Shown here in pieces: positions 1-8,421 of a DNA stretch of 64,000 nucleotides. A program made the position numbers and the translations under genes. A model generated the notes under the pieces. It had not been told where the DNA came from, did no database searches, and saw only the letters and a program-made list of their open reading frames with translations. This stretch comes from an uncultured Tolumonas sp. (GTDB lineage: Bacteria > Pseudomonadota > Gammaproteobacteria > Enterobacterales > Aeromonadaceae): NCBI RefSeq assembly GCF_963676665.1, contig NZ_OY781371.1:699001-763000 (forward strand), in the 5' to 3' direction. Numbering within the stretch: the stretch's first letter is position 1; each line of letters opens with the position of its first letter.

Positions 1-18
1 GACATAGATGGTCGCCCC

Positions 19-317
19 CGGTTTGCCAAGCCCTCAATCAATGACGGTGGATCAGGTGGAGATTGCAGCCATAGATCCGGATTTATATCGAGGCTACTGC
101 CTCTATCCCTGATGGAATTCGCTGACTGGCTCCTCAATCACGTAAGCGCACTTAAAAACGTGCAGTGTCGGTACCGGGTTTTGCCAGTCACGGTCTGACC
201 TGTCTCGCCATCATGTCATGATTGCCTGTGCAATCAGTGGTTCTTCTTGATAATTGCTGCTATCGCGTTGTTACGCAGTTGGATCACCGCCACTGGTAAG
301 CCGTGGAGAGCTCGTGT
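19..317 (-). ncRNA. Candidate IS1111-group guide (seek/bridge) RNA region
   Basis: About 300 bases without a credible gene lie downstream of the transposase, where IS1111-group elements are known to encode the guide RNA that selects the target. Two short segments, GTTACG at 270-275 and CACTGGT at 291-297, are complementary to the flanking target CGTAACCAGTG at 1438-1448. Six- and seven-base matches can occur by chance, so the assignment rests mainly on position and family knowledge. Confidence 0.35.
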
Positions 318-1346
318 TCATGCTGTCGCCCCATAATTGGGTTCAAATACTCGGTCATGGGCAAGCAGTGCCCACACGATACGGGCATTTTTGTTAGCGA
401 GTGCTACTGCGGCTACATTCTGATTGCGACGCCTCATTATCCCTGCTAACCAACTTCCGGCATGTTCGGCCTTGCGTTCAGCAACCCGAAGCACTGCTCG
501 AGCCCCGTGGATCAGCAGAGTTCGCAGATAGCTGTCGCCGCGTTTGCTTATACCCAGCAGGGTTTGTTTCCCGCCGCTGGAATGTTGCCGTGGCACTAAC
601 CCCAGCCAAGCAGCCAGTTGCCGACTATTCTCGAAATTCGTCGCGTTGCCGACAGAAGCGACCAAGGCACTGGCAGTGATTGGGCCGATGCCGGGGATCT
701 GCGCCAGCTTTTTACTGGCTGTATTCTCTCTGTGCCAACGCTGAATTTGGACTTCCAGTTCTTTGGTGTGCCGGTCGAGTTCCTTGAGATGCTCACCCAG
801 ACGATTGAGCAATTGGCGAAACGTCCCCGGCAGGTCGTTCTCGCTTTCTTCCAAGATCTTGGGTAAGCGCAGGCTGATGTGCACAATGCCTTTAGGGATA
901 ATGATCCCTTGTTCAGCCAACAGGCCCCGGATCTGGTTGGCTTGCGCAGTTCTCGCCTTGACGAACCCTTGCCGGGCACGGTGCAGGGCCAAGACGGCTA
1001 ACTGCTCGCGACTCTTTATCGGTACAAAGCGCATGGTAGGCCTAGTCACCGCTTCGCAGATCGCCTCCGCATCAGCTGCGTCGTTCTTATTGGTCTTCAC
1101 ATAGGGTTTAACGAATTGTGGCGGCATCAATTTCACGATATGACCCACCCTTTGCAACTGATTAGCCCAGTAGTGGGCGCTACCGCAAGCCTCCATTCCA
1201 ATTAAGCAGGGGGGAAGATTGGTGAAGAAGAGCATCATCTGCTCCCGCTTCAGTTGCTTCTTCAACATCGTCTTGCCACGCTCATTCACACCGTGCACTT
1301 GGAATACGTTTTTTGCCAGATCAATACCAACAGTTGTGATCTTCAT
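318..1346 (-). CDS. IS110-family transposase (DEDD/RuvC-like with C-terminal Transposase_20 domain)
   Basis: Catalyses transposition of the surrounding element. The N-terminus shows the DEDD RuvC-like fold: VGIDLAKNVFQVHG with the first acidic residue, GMEACGSAHYWA with the second, and NDAADAEAI with the last pair. The C-terminal half has the Transposase_20 signature (IPGIGPITASALVASVG) and the SSGGKQTLLGISKRGD segment with the serine nucleophile. A longer frame begins at 1391, but ATG at 1346 matches the family N-terminus (MKITTVGIDLAK) and has a GAGAGG ribosome site about 8 bases upstream. Length of about 342 residues is normal and the gene looks intact. Confidence 0.93.
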   Translation of the reverse strand: MKITTVGIDLAKNVFQVHGVNERGKTMLKKQLKREQMMLFFTNLPPCLIGMEACGSAHYWANQLQRVGHIVKLMPPQFVKPYVKTNKNDAADAEAICEAVTRPTMRFVPIKSREQLAVLALHRARQGFVKARTAQANQIRGLLAEQGIIIPKGIVHISLRLPKILEESENDLPGTFRQLLNRLGEHLKELDRHTKELEVQIQRWHRENTASKKLAQIPGIGPITASALVASVGNATNFENSRQLAAWLGLVPRQHSSGGKQTLLGISKRGDSYLRTLLIHGARAVLRVAERKAEHAGSWLAGIMRRRNQNVAAVALANKNARIVWALLAHDRVFEPNYGATA

Positions 1347-1436
1347 AGCGGTCGCCTCTCTCATCCATCTGTGGGAACACTTATTCGCCACTTTGACACG
1401 TTAGATGCCGTTTTGGGGAGGGGCGACCATCCCATT

Positions 1437-1594
1437 ACGTAACCAGTGCAGGCTTTCAGTTTGCCTAATCAACGTGAATTCATGTGTTGCGCGAGGCAAC
1501 CCACGCTCAGGAAGTGAGCCACAACCCCCACAGGACTATCCGACTAGCCGCTTTAGGGCTTGAATTCACCGCCAACAAATAAGCCGCTTTTATT
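1437..1594 (-). repeat. ORF-less cassette, family 1, truncated by IS1111
   Basis: Only the right part of a family-1 ORF-less cassette remains, from ACGTAACCAGTGCAGG through the GTGAATTCATGTGTTGC palindrome, GCGAGGCAACC and the GCTCA/TGAGC hairpin to the tail. The missing part should lie beyond the left edge of the window on the other side of the IS. Confidence 0.85.
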
Positions 1595-1652
1595 ACCTAA
1601 CTTCGAATTGTGCGGTGGCTGAAAGCCATCCGACACTAATTTTTTGTTAGGT
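1595..1652 (-). repeat. attC site 1 (58 bp)
   Basis: Outer arms ACCTAAC and GTTAGGT; inner hairpin GCGGTGGCT-GAA-AGCCATCCG. It closes the cassette of the membrane protein on its right. Confidence 0.9.
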
Positions 1653-2417
1653 TTAGCCAAAGTTTTTCAAAAAATAGGATGTATCAATTTGTTCAAAATC
1701 TTTACTTTCTAAGAGGAGCTTAGTTGCTAATTGTTCACGTAATGTTCGAATATGATCATTTTCTGAAATTGATGATTTACCCGTCGTTGCATCATTTATA
1801 ACTATCGGATCAGATTCAGTTAGTGATAATTTAAGCTTTCTTCGCAATGAAATGATACATAATGCATTTTTCAGATAATAACTATGTTTTCCGGTTTTGT
1901 GTCTCTCAATCGTAGATGTAATTGTGGAAAACTCATTCAATGATATCTCCTCAATTTTTATGCAATTAAGGAAGTTTTTTCTTAGTACTTGAACAATTCT
2001 AGCATCTTTTATAATGACTATTTTTCGTTGATAGTCACGATATGTAGACCATAAAAACACAGGGATCATTGCAACAACAGCATATGAAGCAAGCAACAGA
2101 TATTTATTCTGATAATGTCGATAAAAATATATTAGGCCAAGAAGAAAAAGTATCAGTTTTAAGGCGTCAATCACAGAGGCTCGAAAACCAATGTTTGGTT
2201 GAAACACAATCTCATTTTGGCCTTCTACAGGAACTTCATTTTTTTCAAAGATATGTTTTATTGTTATTAGGTCTAAGCCAAGTCCAAACATAATAAATGG
2301 AATAATAAAAATAATCTCAAGATTAAAGTTTGGGTAACTAGATAGCAATAGTAGGATCGAGAATATAAAAATCATCATTCTAAAAATGATCGTTGGATAA
2401 ATGTCTTTTTTACGCAT
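1653..2417 (-). CDS. Hypothetical multi-pass membrane protein (cassette gene)
   Basis: No family recognised. The roughly 254-residue product has hydrophobic segments near residues 9-25, 30-48, 85-101 and 107-124 (counted from MRKKD), followed by a soluble C-terminal half rich in charged residues that could be a PH-like or other small domain. ATG at 2417 is chosen over GTG at 2423 because an AGGTGA ribosome site sits just upstream. The stop codon lies immediately next to the attC core. Single-gene cassette; it would be read from a promoter in the cassette or from the array promoter to the right. Confidence 0.7.
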   Translation of the reverse strand: MRKKDIYPTIIFRMMIFIFSILLLLSSYPNFNLEIIFIIPFIMFGLGLDLITIKHIFEKNEVPVEGQNEIVFQPNIGFRASVIDALKLILFLLGLIYFYRHYQNKYLLLASYAVVAMIPVFLWSTYRDYQRKIVIIKDARIVQVLRKNFLNCIKIEEISLNEFSTITSTIERHKTGKHSYYLKNALCIISLRRKLKLSLTESDPIVINDATTGKSSISENDHIRTLREQLATKLLLESKDFEQIDTSYFLKNFG

Positions 2418-2429
2418 ACTCACCTATAA

Positions 2430-2489
2430 ACCTAACTTCGATTTAAGTGGCGGCACATAGTGCCGTCCAACTTTAAATTTTTGTTAGGT
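2430..2489 (-). repeat. attC site 2 (60 bp)
   Basis: Arms ACCTAAC and GTTAGGT; inner hairpin GGCAC-ATA-GTGCC. Belongs to an ORF-less family-1 cassette. Confidence 0.9.
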
Positions 2490-2797
2490 ATGAACAAAGA
2501 AAAAGCAGTTTATTATCAACTGAAATGCTGGCTAACTGGTGCCACGGGCTTTCAGTTTTCGCTGTGCCTGCTACAAACAACTGCGCCCCGATGATGAGCC
2601 GCTTTAGGCGTACACACTGACGGCGCCGATGGTTGCCGACACGTAACCAGTGCAGGCTGTCAGTTTGCCACCACACGTGAATTCATGTGTTGCGCGAGGC
2701 AACCCACGCTCAGGAAGTGAGCCGCAAACACCACAGGACTATCCGACTAGCCGCTTTAAGGCTCGAATTCATCGCAAAAACGGAATCTGTTTTTATT
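2490..2797 (-). repeat. ORF-less cassette, family 1, short form (308 bp)
   Basis: Reference-like copy. Outer stem GGTTGCC at 2631-2637 pairs with GGCAACC at 2698-2704, enclosing GTAAC/GTTGC; a GCTCA-GGAAG-TGAGC hairpin and the CCGCTTTAAGGC tail follow. A 67-codon minus-strand frame (2473-2676) runs into the attC and lacks a ribosome site, so I treat it as incidental. Confidence 0.85.
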
Positions 2798-2882
2798 ACC
2801 TAACTTTTAATTAAAGGGCCGAAACTGCGAAGCGGTTGAGGTCCAGTGAACAAAGTGAACGGCTTTCAATTTTTTGTTGTGC
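2798..2882 (-). repeat. attC site 3 (85 bp, long form)
   Basis: Arms ACCTAAC and the variant GTTGTGC; hairpin AACTGC-GAA-GCGGTT plus a second short repeat GTGAAC. The GTTGTG arm matches the partner at 3166-3172, so the intervening cassette has its own core variant. Confidence 0.75.
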
Positions 2883-3165
2883 GGTAGCAAAAAAGAAAAA
2901 TTGCTGATGATTACCGCGTAAATTGATAAAACCACCGCTTCAAGGAATCACACACCAGCGATGCTTGGGGCTGCTAGAAACATGGCGAACTGCCGAGGTT
3001 TCAGATAGAGCAGGGCATGAATAAACTGTTATGTTTCAGCAGCCAAGCCCACTGATAATGAGCCGTAAACAACACTGAACTTTAATGCTAACGCCGCTTT
3101 AACTGGTGCAAAACTTTAGGCTTAAATGTGTCACTTTTCTGTGTTTGGTAACCAGCGATAAACCG
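2883..3165 (-). repeat. ORF-less cassette, family 4 (283 bp)
   Basis: The single member of a fourth family. GCTTGG at 2973-2978, CTGCT at 2981-2985 and GAAACAT at 2987-2993 pair with ATGTTTC at 3041-3047, AGCAG at 3048-3052 and CCAAGC at 3053-3058. The stem sequence is unrelated to family 1, but the downstream tail (TGAGCCGTAAACAACACTGAAC, then CCGCTTTAA) is conserved, which supports a shared fold. Confidence 0.8.
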
Positions 3166-3225
3166 ACACAACTTCGTTTTATGCGGTGGCACGTAGTGCC
3201 ATCCGACATTAAAATTTTGTTAGGT
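3166..3225 (-). repeat. attC site 4 (60 bp)
   Basis: Arms ACACAAC and GTTAGGT; hairpin GCGGTGGCAC-GTA-GTGCCATCCG. Confidence 0.85.
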
Positions 3226-3627
3226 ATGAACAAAGAAAAAGTGATTTAAAATCAACAATAAAGTTGGCTAACTGGTGCCACAGGCTTTCAGTGTTCGCTG
3301 TGCTTGCCACAAACAACCGCTCGGATGACTCGCTGACAGTGTTGAATCAACGAAATCTGCGGAAATATCGACAGACTTATTCAGCGAACGGGGACTGACC
3401 GCCAAAAAAACTGCGCCCCGATGATGAGCCGCTTTAGGCGTACACACTGACGGCGCTGATGGTTGCCGAAACGTAACCAGTGCAGGCTGTCAGTTTGCCA
3501 CCACACGTGAATTCATGTGTTGCGCGAGGCAACCCACGCTCAGGAAGTGAGCCGCAAACACCACAGGGCTATCCGACTAGCCGCTTTAAGGCTCGAATTC
3601 ATCGCAAAAACGGAATCTGTTTTTATT
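3226..3627 (-). repeat. ORF-less cassette, family 1, long form (402 bp)
   Basis: Carries the additional module of about 95 bases (CTCGGATGACTCGC to CCGCCAAAAAAACTG) absent from short copies. Outer stem arms at 3471-3477 and 3528-3534. Confidence 0.85.
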
Positions 3628-3685
3628 ACCTAACTATTAATTATGGGGCGGTTGAAAACCGTCCCACATTAATTTTTTGTTAGCA
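3628..3685 (-). repeat. attC site 5 (58 bp)
   Basis: Arms ACCTAAC and GTTAGCA; hairpin GGGGCGGTT-GAA-AACCGTCCC. Contains the stop codon of the ParA-like gene. Confidence 0.9.
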
Positions 3686-4759
3686 TGAAATACGTTCAAC
3701 TAATGATGAAACGTGTTTTCTAGCTTCTTTATATCGCTCTCGAGTAACAGTGACTATTTCACCATTCGGCATTGTATATTTTTCTTTTTCTTCAAGTTTA
3801 TAAAGTGGTATTCCTAAGCTAGCTGATACTTTACCTGAAGTGTGAAAGTCCTTAACTAAGGATAAATAATAGTCTTCCCAGTCTTCACGTGAGTCAAGTT
3901 TCGAGCCTGTGTAAGCAAATAATTCCGGGCTTTCTATATATTGTTGGTAACAAAAATCAGCCAACTCTAATTTTAATGCTTCATAAGCAGCGGCGACGCC
4001 TTGATTTGATGTGAAATTATTGAATATAAATTCCCAAAGTTTTGGTAACTTTAATCCGTGTGTTTCGACTTGATTAGCGAACGTCATGAATTTATCGGCA
4101 TAATTTTTACTTGCAGCAGTAGGGTATTTACCAAAAAGAAGGGTCATGATTCCTTTAAGCCCTTCTAATGAACTATAGTCAGCCATCATAGGGATAATTA
4201 AATAATCAGAGGACACTAATGCCATCTGAGTGTATATTGAAAAACTTGGATTGCAATCTATAAAAACTGCTAGTTTTTTATATTTTTCTTTATCGAATTC
4301 CAATTCGCACAATCGTCTAATTGCTGTCATGAATTGTGGCCAAGCATATCTATTTGCTGGGTTTAATACTGCATAATTAAGTGCAAGTGATAGTGATTCT
4401 AAAAATGAATCTCCAGCAATAAGATAAACATTTTTTGAAATGTTATTGTTGTATTCATTTATGTTTATTTTAAATGATCTTTTTATGCTCTTGAAATCAG
4501 AATTGCCATCCATGAGCCAATCTAAAAAACCAACTACATTTCGTCTTGATTTTTGACTTTGAAGTGATTGATTTGTTTTGTAACCAACATTACCACCACC
4601 AAGTAAATATTGAGATATATTTGCTTGTGGGCACATATCTATAACCAGGACCTGAGTATCTGGATTTTGTTCGGCAAGCTGTGAAGCAATATTAAAGCCT
4701 AAAGTGGTCTTTCCTACACCACCTTTATTGTTGTACATACTATATATTGTAATGGACAT
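3680..4759 (-). CDS. ParA/MinD-like ATPase (cassette gene)
   Basis: A P-loop ATPase of the ParA/Soj superfamily. The deviant Walker A motif KGGVGKTT is at residues 12-19, followed by VLVIDMCPQANIS (Walker A' aspartate) and a hydrophobic VFIDCNPSF segment (Walker B). The C-terminal third (ending in a charged segment around KEKYTMPNGEIVTV) is not typical of plasmid ParA, and there is no parB or centromere-like repeat beside it, so partitioning is unlikely to be the role. It stands alone in one cassette with a good AAGGAAG ribosome site; the stop is inside the attC. A role in phage conflict or protein positioning is possible but not shown. Confidence 0.85.
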   Translation of the reverse strand: MSITIYSMYNNKGGVGKTTLGFNIASQLAEQNPDTQVLVIDMCPQANISQYLLGGGNVGYKTNQSLQSQKSRRNVVGFLDWLMDGNSDFKSIKRSFKININEYNNNISKNVYLIAGDSFLESLSLALNYAVLNPANRYAWPQFMTAIRRLCELEFDKEKYKKLAVFIDCNPSFSIYTQMALVSSDYLIIPMMADYSSLEGLKGIMTLLFGKYPTAASKNYADKFMTFANQVETHGLKLPKLWEFIFNNFTSNQGVAAAYEALKLELADFCYQQYIESPELFAYTGSKLDSREDWEDYYLSLVKDFHTSGKVSASLGIPLYKLEEKEKYTMPNGEIVTVTRERYKEARKHVSSLVERISC

Positions 4760-4791
4760 ATTTCTTCCTTCTCAAAGGTATGAATCTTTCA

Positions 4792-4847
4792 TGCTAACTT
4801 CGTTTTATGCGGTGGCGAAGCCATCCGCCATTAAAATTTTGTTATGT
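4792..4847 (-). repeat. attC site 6 (56 bp)
   Basis: Arms TGCTAAC and GTTATGT; hairpin GCGGTGGC-GAA-GCCATCCG. Confidence 0.85.
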
Positions 4848-4851
4848 TTTT

Positions 4852-5475
4852 TTATTCATCAGCCACATTAAAAGCTATTTTCCATCTCTCGTAAGGATCA
4901 GCAAACTTCACTTTTTTGGGATTGAATGAATCTGGTTTATAAGGCCAATATTTTTTAGCATGACCTTTTAGCCATTCAACCATTGCGTCATATTCTTCAT
5001 TCTTAGGGTCACTAAGGATCTGGATAAGATCGTAGTAGCCAGGCAGACCGTCACAGTCTTCAGGAGGGCAGGCACCTTTGCCATCACAACAAATTGGATA
5101 ATCGTCCGTGATATCGGCGAGAAACATACCGATCAATTGAACCTCATGTTGCCAGCCATCACCAAAATCGTAATTGTATTGAATGGTATTGCCGAGAGTA
5201 GAGAAATATTTTTTAACTGAGACATCCCAATCAGCAACAACATCAGTGTCAGACTCTGATTCTGGAATACCAATGCGGCGCCCTTGAGTCGGACCTTTTT
5301 TGTTTGGCACGAACTCGTGGAGATGGTAATCAAGCCAACCCATTGCATCTTGGATCGCGACATGGAGCTCCCAGAAATTGTAATCGTCAGGGATATCAAT
5401 GATCCGCCAAATTTCAGGTTGGGTGCCGAGCAAAGTGACCTTGAATCGTAATACTTTATATGGGGCAAATTCCAT
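4852..5475 (-). CDS. Plasmid pRiA4b ORF-3-like protein
   Basis: Matches the PRiA4_ORF3 family (PF07929): the start YKVLRFKVTLLGTQPEIWR, the DAMGWLDYHLHEF segment, the YNYDFGDGWQHEVQL core and the acidic, cysteine-containing CCDGKGACPPEDCDG loop before PGYYDL are all diagnostic. Members occur widely on mobile DNA and next to transposons; the biochemical role is unknown. About 207 residues, normal for the family, single-gene cassette with a GAGA ribosome site before ATG at 5475. Confidence 0.88.
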   Translation of the reverse strand: MEFAPYKVLRFKVTLLGTQPEIWRIIDIPDDYNFWELHVAIQDAMGWLDYHLHEFVPNKKGPTQGRRIGIPESESDTDVVADWDVSVKKYFSTLGNTIQYNYDFGDGWQHEVQLIGMFLADITDDYPICCDGKGACPPEDCDGLPGYYDLIQILSDPKNEEYDAMVEWLKGHAKKYWPYKPDSFNPKKVKFADPYERWKIAFNVADE

Positions 5476-5569
5476 GTTGATCTCACATCTGATGAGGCGA
5501 TGAAAGATATAATATCATCAGAGTCTTGAGCGTTAAAACCACATGACAGGGTCAGTTTTACACCGAAAA

Positions 5570-5629
5570 ACATAACTTCGATTTAAGTGGCAGCACGTAG
5601 TGCTGTCCAACTTTAAATTTTTGTTAGGT
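5570..5629 (-). repeat. attC site 7 (60 bp)
   Basis: Arms ACATAAC and GTTAGGT; hairpin GGCAGCAC-GTA-GTGCTGTCC. Confidence 0.9.
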
Positions 5630-5937
5630 ATGAACAAAGAAAAATTGATTTTAAATCAACAATAAAGTTGGCTAACTGGTGCCACGGGCTTTCAGTTTTC
5701 GCCGTGCCTGCCACAAACAACCGCGCCCCGATGATGAGCCGCTTTAGGCGTACACACTGACGGCGCCGATGGTTGCCGAAACGTAACCAGTGCAGGCTTT
5801 CAGTTTGCCACCACACGTGAATTCATGTGTTGCGCGAGGCAACCCACGCTCAGGAAGTGAGCCGCAAACACCACTGGGCTATCCGATTAGCCGCTTTAAG
5901 GCTTGAATTCATCGCAAAAACGGAATCTGTTTTTATT
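5630..5937 (-). repeat. ORF-less cassette, family 1, short form
   Basis: 308 bp; outer stem arms at 5771-5777 and 5838-5844. Nearly identical to the copy at 2490. Confidence 0.85.
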
Positions 5938-5997
5938 ACCTAACTTCTTTTTATGCGGTGGCACGCAGTGCCATCCGACATTAAATATTTGTTAGGC
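5938..5997 (-). repeat. attC site 8 (60 bp)
   Basis: Arms ACCTAAC and GTTAGGC; hairpin GCGGTGGCAC-GCA-GTGCCATCCG. Confidence 0.9.
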
Positions 5998-6379
5998 AAG
6001 CGCAAAAAGGGAATGGGCTATTTGCCTGAACAACCTAAAAAACTAACGCAAATTTCTCGTGCAACACACCGACAGCGTTGAATAAACGCACAATGATGAA
6101 TTTACACTGAAACCAATTTAGCAAACGATGCTCGACCGTAACACCCGCCGAGGTGAGGGCCCACACCGCTTATTGTGCTCTGAAGGAACACACACTGACG
6201 GCGCTGATGGTTGCCGAAGACGTAACCAGTGCAGGCTTAATGTCAGAATATAAACGTAAATTCATGTGTTGCGCGAGGCAACCCACTCGCAGGAATTGAA
6301 CCGTAAAAAACACAGAACTTAGATGTTTCATCGCTTTAAGGCGCGAATTCAACAAAGAAAGTTGGTTAAAAAACAAACC
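5998..6379 (-). repeat. ORF-less cassette, family 1, divergent long copy
   Basis: The most diverged family-1 member. The flanks differ strongly (GCCGAGGTGAGGGC region), yet GGTTGCC at 6209-6215 and GGCAACC at 6277-6283 are retained with the GTAAC/GTTGC inner pair, so selection appears to act on the stem. Confidence 0.8.
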
Positions 6380-6434
6380 GCCTAACTTTTACTTGTGGGG
6401 TGCGTAAGCATCCCACACCAAGTTTTTGTTAAAC
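6380..6434 (-). repeat. attC site 9 (55 bp)
   Basis: Arms GCCTAAC and GTTAAAC; hairpin GGGGTGC-GTAA-GCATCCC. Confidence 0.88.
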
Positions 6435-6438
6435 TTAC

Positions 6439-7095
6439 CTACTCGTTCAGCCACTCGCCATATCGGAGAGATGAATCGAGTTCTAAGAATTCATTGTTTT
6501 TTAGCTTAACCGTTGTTGTTTCAACATGATCGGATGTCCCATCCAACGCTTTTAATGGTAAGTATGGATAGCCCAACTCTTTGCTTTCAGGTAGCAGTAG
6601 AAATGGATCTGGATTCTCGACTTTCATTTTAAATTTAATAGAGATAGCAGATTGCCCCATGAATTGCTCCATAGGCAAAGCTGCAACAACTTTATCTAAT
6701 TTGGCATCACCAAAACAAAAACCTGACAATTCATTATCTGGGGTTCTTCCCGGAATGGCATTGGTATAAAAATTTAAGCCCAAATCGGTGATATTAATGA
6801 CATAATCATGTGGATCATTAAAATCATGCGGATATGTTTTTTCGAGCATGCCAGCTTTAAATAATTTTCCGCAATTGAGACAACCAGAAATGAAATTTGT
6901 CGTTGGAGTAATTTCGATAGGGAAAGGTCCAGCAGCAATACAAATTGGTCCTCCCCATACTTGGTTAACACCTTTAGAAATCTGTGGCATATAATTTTGA
7001 GCATCAGCACTGACCGGATTTCGGTGAGTTTTACAGTAGTTGATGCTTATCATTACAACCGCAAATGCTATTGTATAAACAATGTATTTAATCAT
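6439..7095 (-). CDS. Hypothetical exported protein (cassette gene)
   Basis: No family recognised. An N-terminal hydrophobic stretch (IKYIVYTIAFAVVMISI, residues 2-18) is followed by a soluble domain of about 195 residues with four cysteines, including a CLNC pair near residue 72-75 that could bind metal or form a disulfide. The N-terminus could be a signal peptide or an inner-membrane anchor; no lipobox is evident. Single-gene cassette, weak ribosome site. Confidence 0.65.
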   Translation of the reverse strand: MIKYIVYTIAFAVVMISINYCKTHRNPVSADAQNYMPQISKGVNQVWGGPICIAAGPFPIEITPTTNFISGCLNCGKLFKAGMLEKTYPHDFNDPHDYVINITDLGLNFYTNAIPGRTPDNELSGFCFGDAKLDKVVAALPMEQFMGQSAISIKFKMKVENPDPFLLLPESKELGYPYLPLKALDGTSDHVETTTVKLKNNEFLELDSSLRYGEWLNE

Positions 7096-7124
7096 TATGA
7101 TTTATCAAAAAATGTATGAAGTAA

Positions 7125-7201
7125 GTTTAACTTTTAGTTAAACGGCGGCACGTAGTGCCGTCCAGTGAGCAACGCGAACGTGTTTGAACTTTTTGTTAGG
7201 T
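7125..7201 (-). repeat. attC site 10 (77 bp, long form)
   Basis: Arms GTTTAAC and GTTAGGT; hairpin GGCGGCAC-GTA-GTGCCGTCC followed by the GTGAGCAACGCGAACGTG extension. Confidence 0.88.
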
Positions 7202-7607
7202 AGGAGAATAAAGGAAAGGCCACTTATTCTTCACCACAGAACCAACTTATTGGTGCACGGACTTTCAGTTTTTCACTGCGCCAGCTTCAAACCACCGCTC
7301 GGAATTACCCGCCGACGATGTTGAAACAACGAAATTGGCTGGCATTTCAAATTAACTTATTTAGTGAACAGGCTGTGGTTGCCAAAAACGCCACGCCCGG
7401 ATGATGAGCCGCTTCAGGCGTACACACCGACGGCCCTGAAGGTTGCCGCAGACATAACCAGTGCAGTTTTGAATTACACACTGAAGGTGAATTCATGAGT
7501 TATGCAAGGCAACCATTTCACCGGCAGTGAGCCGCAAACAACACCGAACCCTCATACCCACCGCTTTAAGGCTTTAATTCACCGAAAAAAAGTTAAGAAA
7601 ATTAATT
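7202..7607 (-). repeat. ORF-less cassette, family 3 (406 bp)
   Basis: Type copy of family 3. GGTTGCC at 7441-7447 pairs with GGCAACC at 7508-7514; the inner helix is ATAAC at 7454-7458 with GTTAT at 7499-7503, replacing GTAAC/GTTGC of family 1. The following hairpin is TCAC-CGGCA-GTGA. Confidence 0.85.
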
Positions 7608-7663
7608 ACCTAACTTCGTTTTATGCGGTGGCGAAGCCATCCGACATTAAAATTTTGTTAGGT
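7608..7663 (-). repeat. attC site 11 (56 bp)
   Basis: Arms ACCTAAC and GTTAGGT; hairpin GCGGTGGC-GAA-GCCATCCG. Confidence 0.9.
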
Positions 7664-7974
7664 ATGAGCCAATAAAAAGTGATTTAAAATCAGCAATAAA
7701 GTTGGCTAATTGGTGCCACAGATTTCAATGTGGCATCTGCGCCGGCCTCAAACAATCGAGCCTTGATGATGAGGCGCTTTAGGCGTACACACTGACGGCG
7801 CTGATGGTTGCCGAAGACGTAACCAGTGCAGGCGACCAGTTTGCCTAACCAACGTGAATTCATGTGTTGCGCGAGGCAACCTACGCTCAGAAAGTGAGCT
7901 GCAAACACAACTGGGCTATCCGACTAGCCGCTTTAAGGCTTGAATTCACCGCCAAAAATGACGCCGCTTTTATT
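7664..7974 (-). repeat. ORF-less cassette, family 1, short variant (311 bp)
   Basis: Outer stem arms at 7806-7812 and 7875-7881; tail begins ACGCCGCTTTTATT rather than CGGAATCTG, a tail type shared by about a third of the copies. Confidence 0.85.
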
Positions 7975-8051
7975 ACCTAACTTCTAATTAAACGGCGGCA
8001 CGCAGTGCCGTCCAGTGAACGAAGTGAACGGGTTTGAATTATTTGTTAGGT
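7975..8051 (-). repeat. attC site 12 (77 bp, long form)
   Basis: Arms ACCTAAC and GTTAGGT; hairpin GGCGGCAC-GCA-GTGCCGTCC with the GTGAACGAAGTGAACGGG extension. Confidence 0.88.
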
Positions 8052-8359
8052 ATGAACAAAGAAAAAACCGTTCATTACCAACCATAAAGCTGGCTAATTG
8101 GTGCCACAGACTTTCAATTTTCACTGTGGCAGCTTCAAACAACCGCGCCTCGATGATGAACCGTTTTAGGCGTACACACTGACGGCGTTGATGGTTGCCG
8201 AAACGTAACCAGTGCAGGCTGTCAGTTTGCCACCACACGTGAATTCATGTGTTGCGCGAGGCAACCCACGCTCAGGAAGTGAGCTGCAAACACCACTGGG
8301 CTATCCGGCTAGCCGCTTTAAGGCTCGAATTCATCGCAAAAACGGAATCTGTTTTTATT
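8052..8359 (-). repeat. ORF-less cassette, family 1, short form
   Basis: 308 bp; outer stem arms at 8193-8199 and 8260-8266. Confidence 0.85.
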
Positions 8360-8419
8360 ACCTAACTTTTACTTAAATGGCAGCACGCAGTGCTGTCCAG
8401 TTTCAAGTTTTTGTTAGGC
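8360..8419 (-). repeat. attC site 13 (60 bp)
   Basis: Arms ACCTAAC and GTTAGGC; hairpin GGCAGCAC-GCA-GTGCTGTCC. Confidence 0.9.
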
Positions 8420-8421
8420 GT

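Larger units (their letters stand above)
1..1436 (-). mobile_element. IS110-family (IS1111 group) insertion sequence, left tip at window edge
   Basis: Short subterminal inverted repeats GATGGTCGCCCC at 7-18 and its complement at 1420-1431 bracket a single transposase gene, with about 300 non-coding bases beyond the 3' end of that gene. This layout (subterminal repeats, long 3' non-coding end, RuvC-like transposase, no obvious target duplication) fits the IS1111 group of IS110. The right edge joins ACGTAACCAGTG, which is the interior of an ORF-less integron cassette, so the element has split a cassette. The left flank lies outside the window, so the exact left end cannot be fixed. Confidence 0.85.

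Noticed and set aside
2473-2676. A 67-codon minus-strand frame beginning M-W-W-Q-T, repeated in many ORF-less cassettes
   Set aside because: It starts at GTG with no ribosome site, ends only after running through the attC, is broken or shifted by indels in the long copies and is absent from families 2 and 4. Conservation follows the stem, not codons.
3480-3683. Plus-strand frames reading VNSCVARGNPRSGSEPQTP in several family-1 copies
   Set aside because: They sit on the opposite strand of the same repeat, cross the attC and lack start signals; a by-product of repeat conservation.
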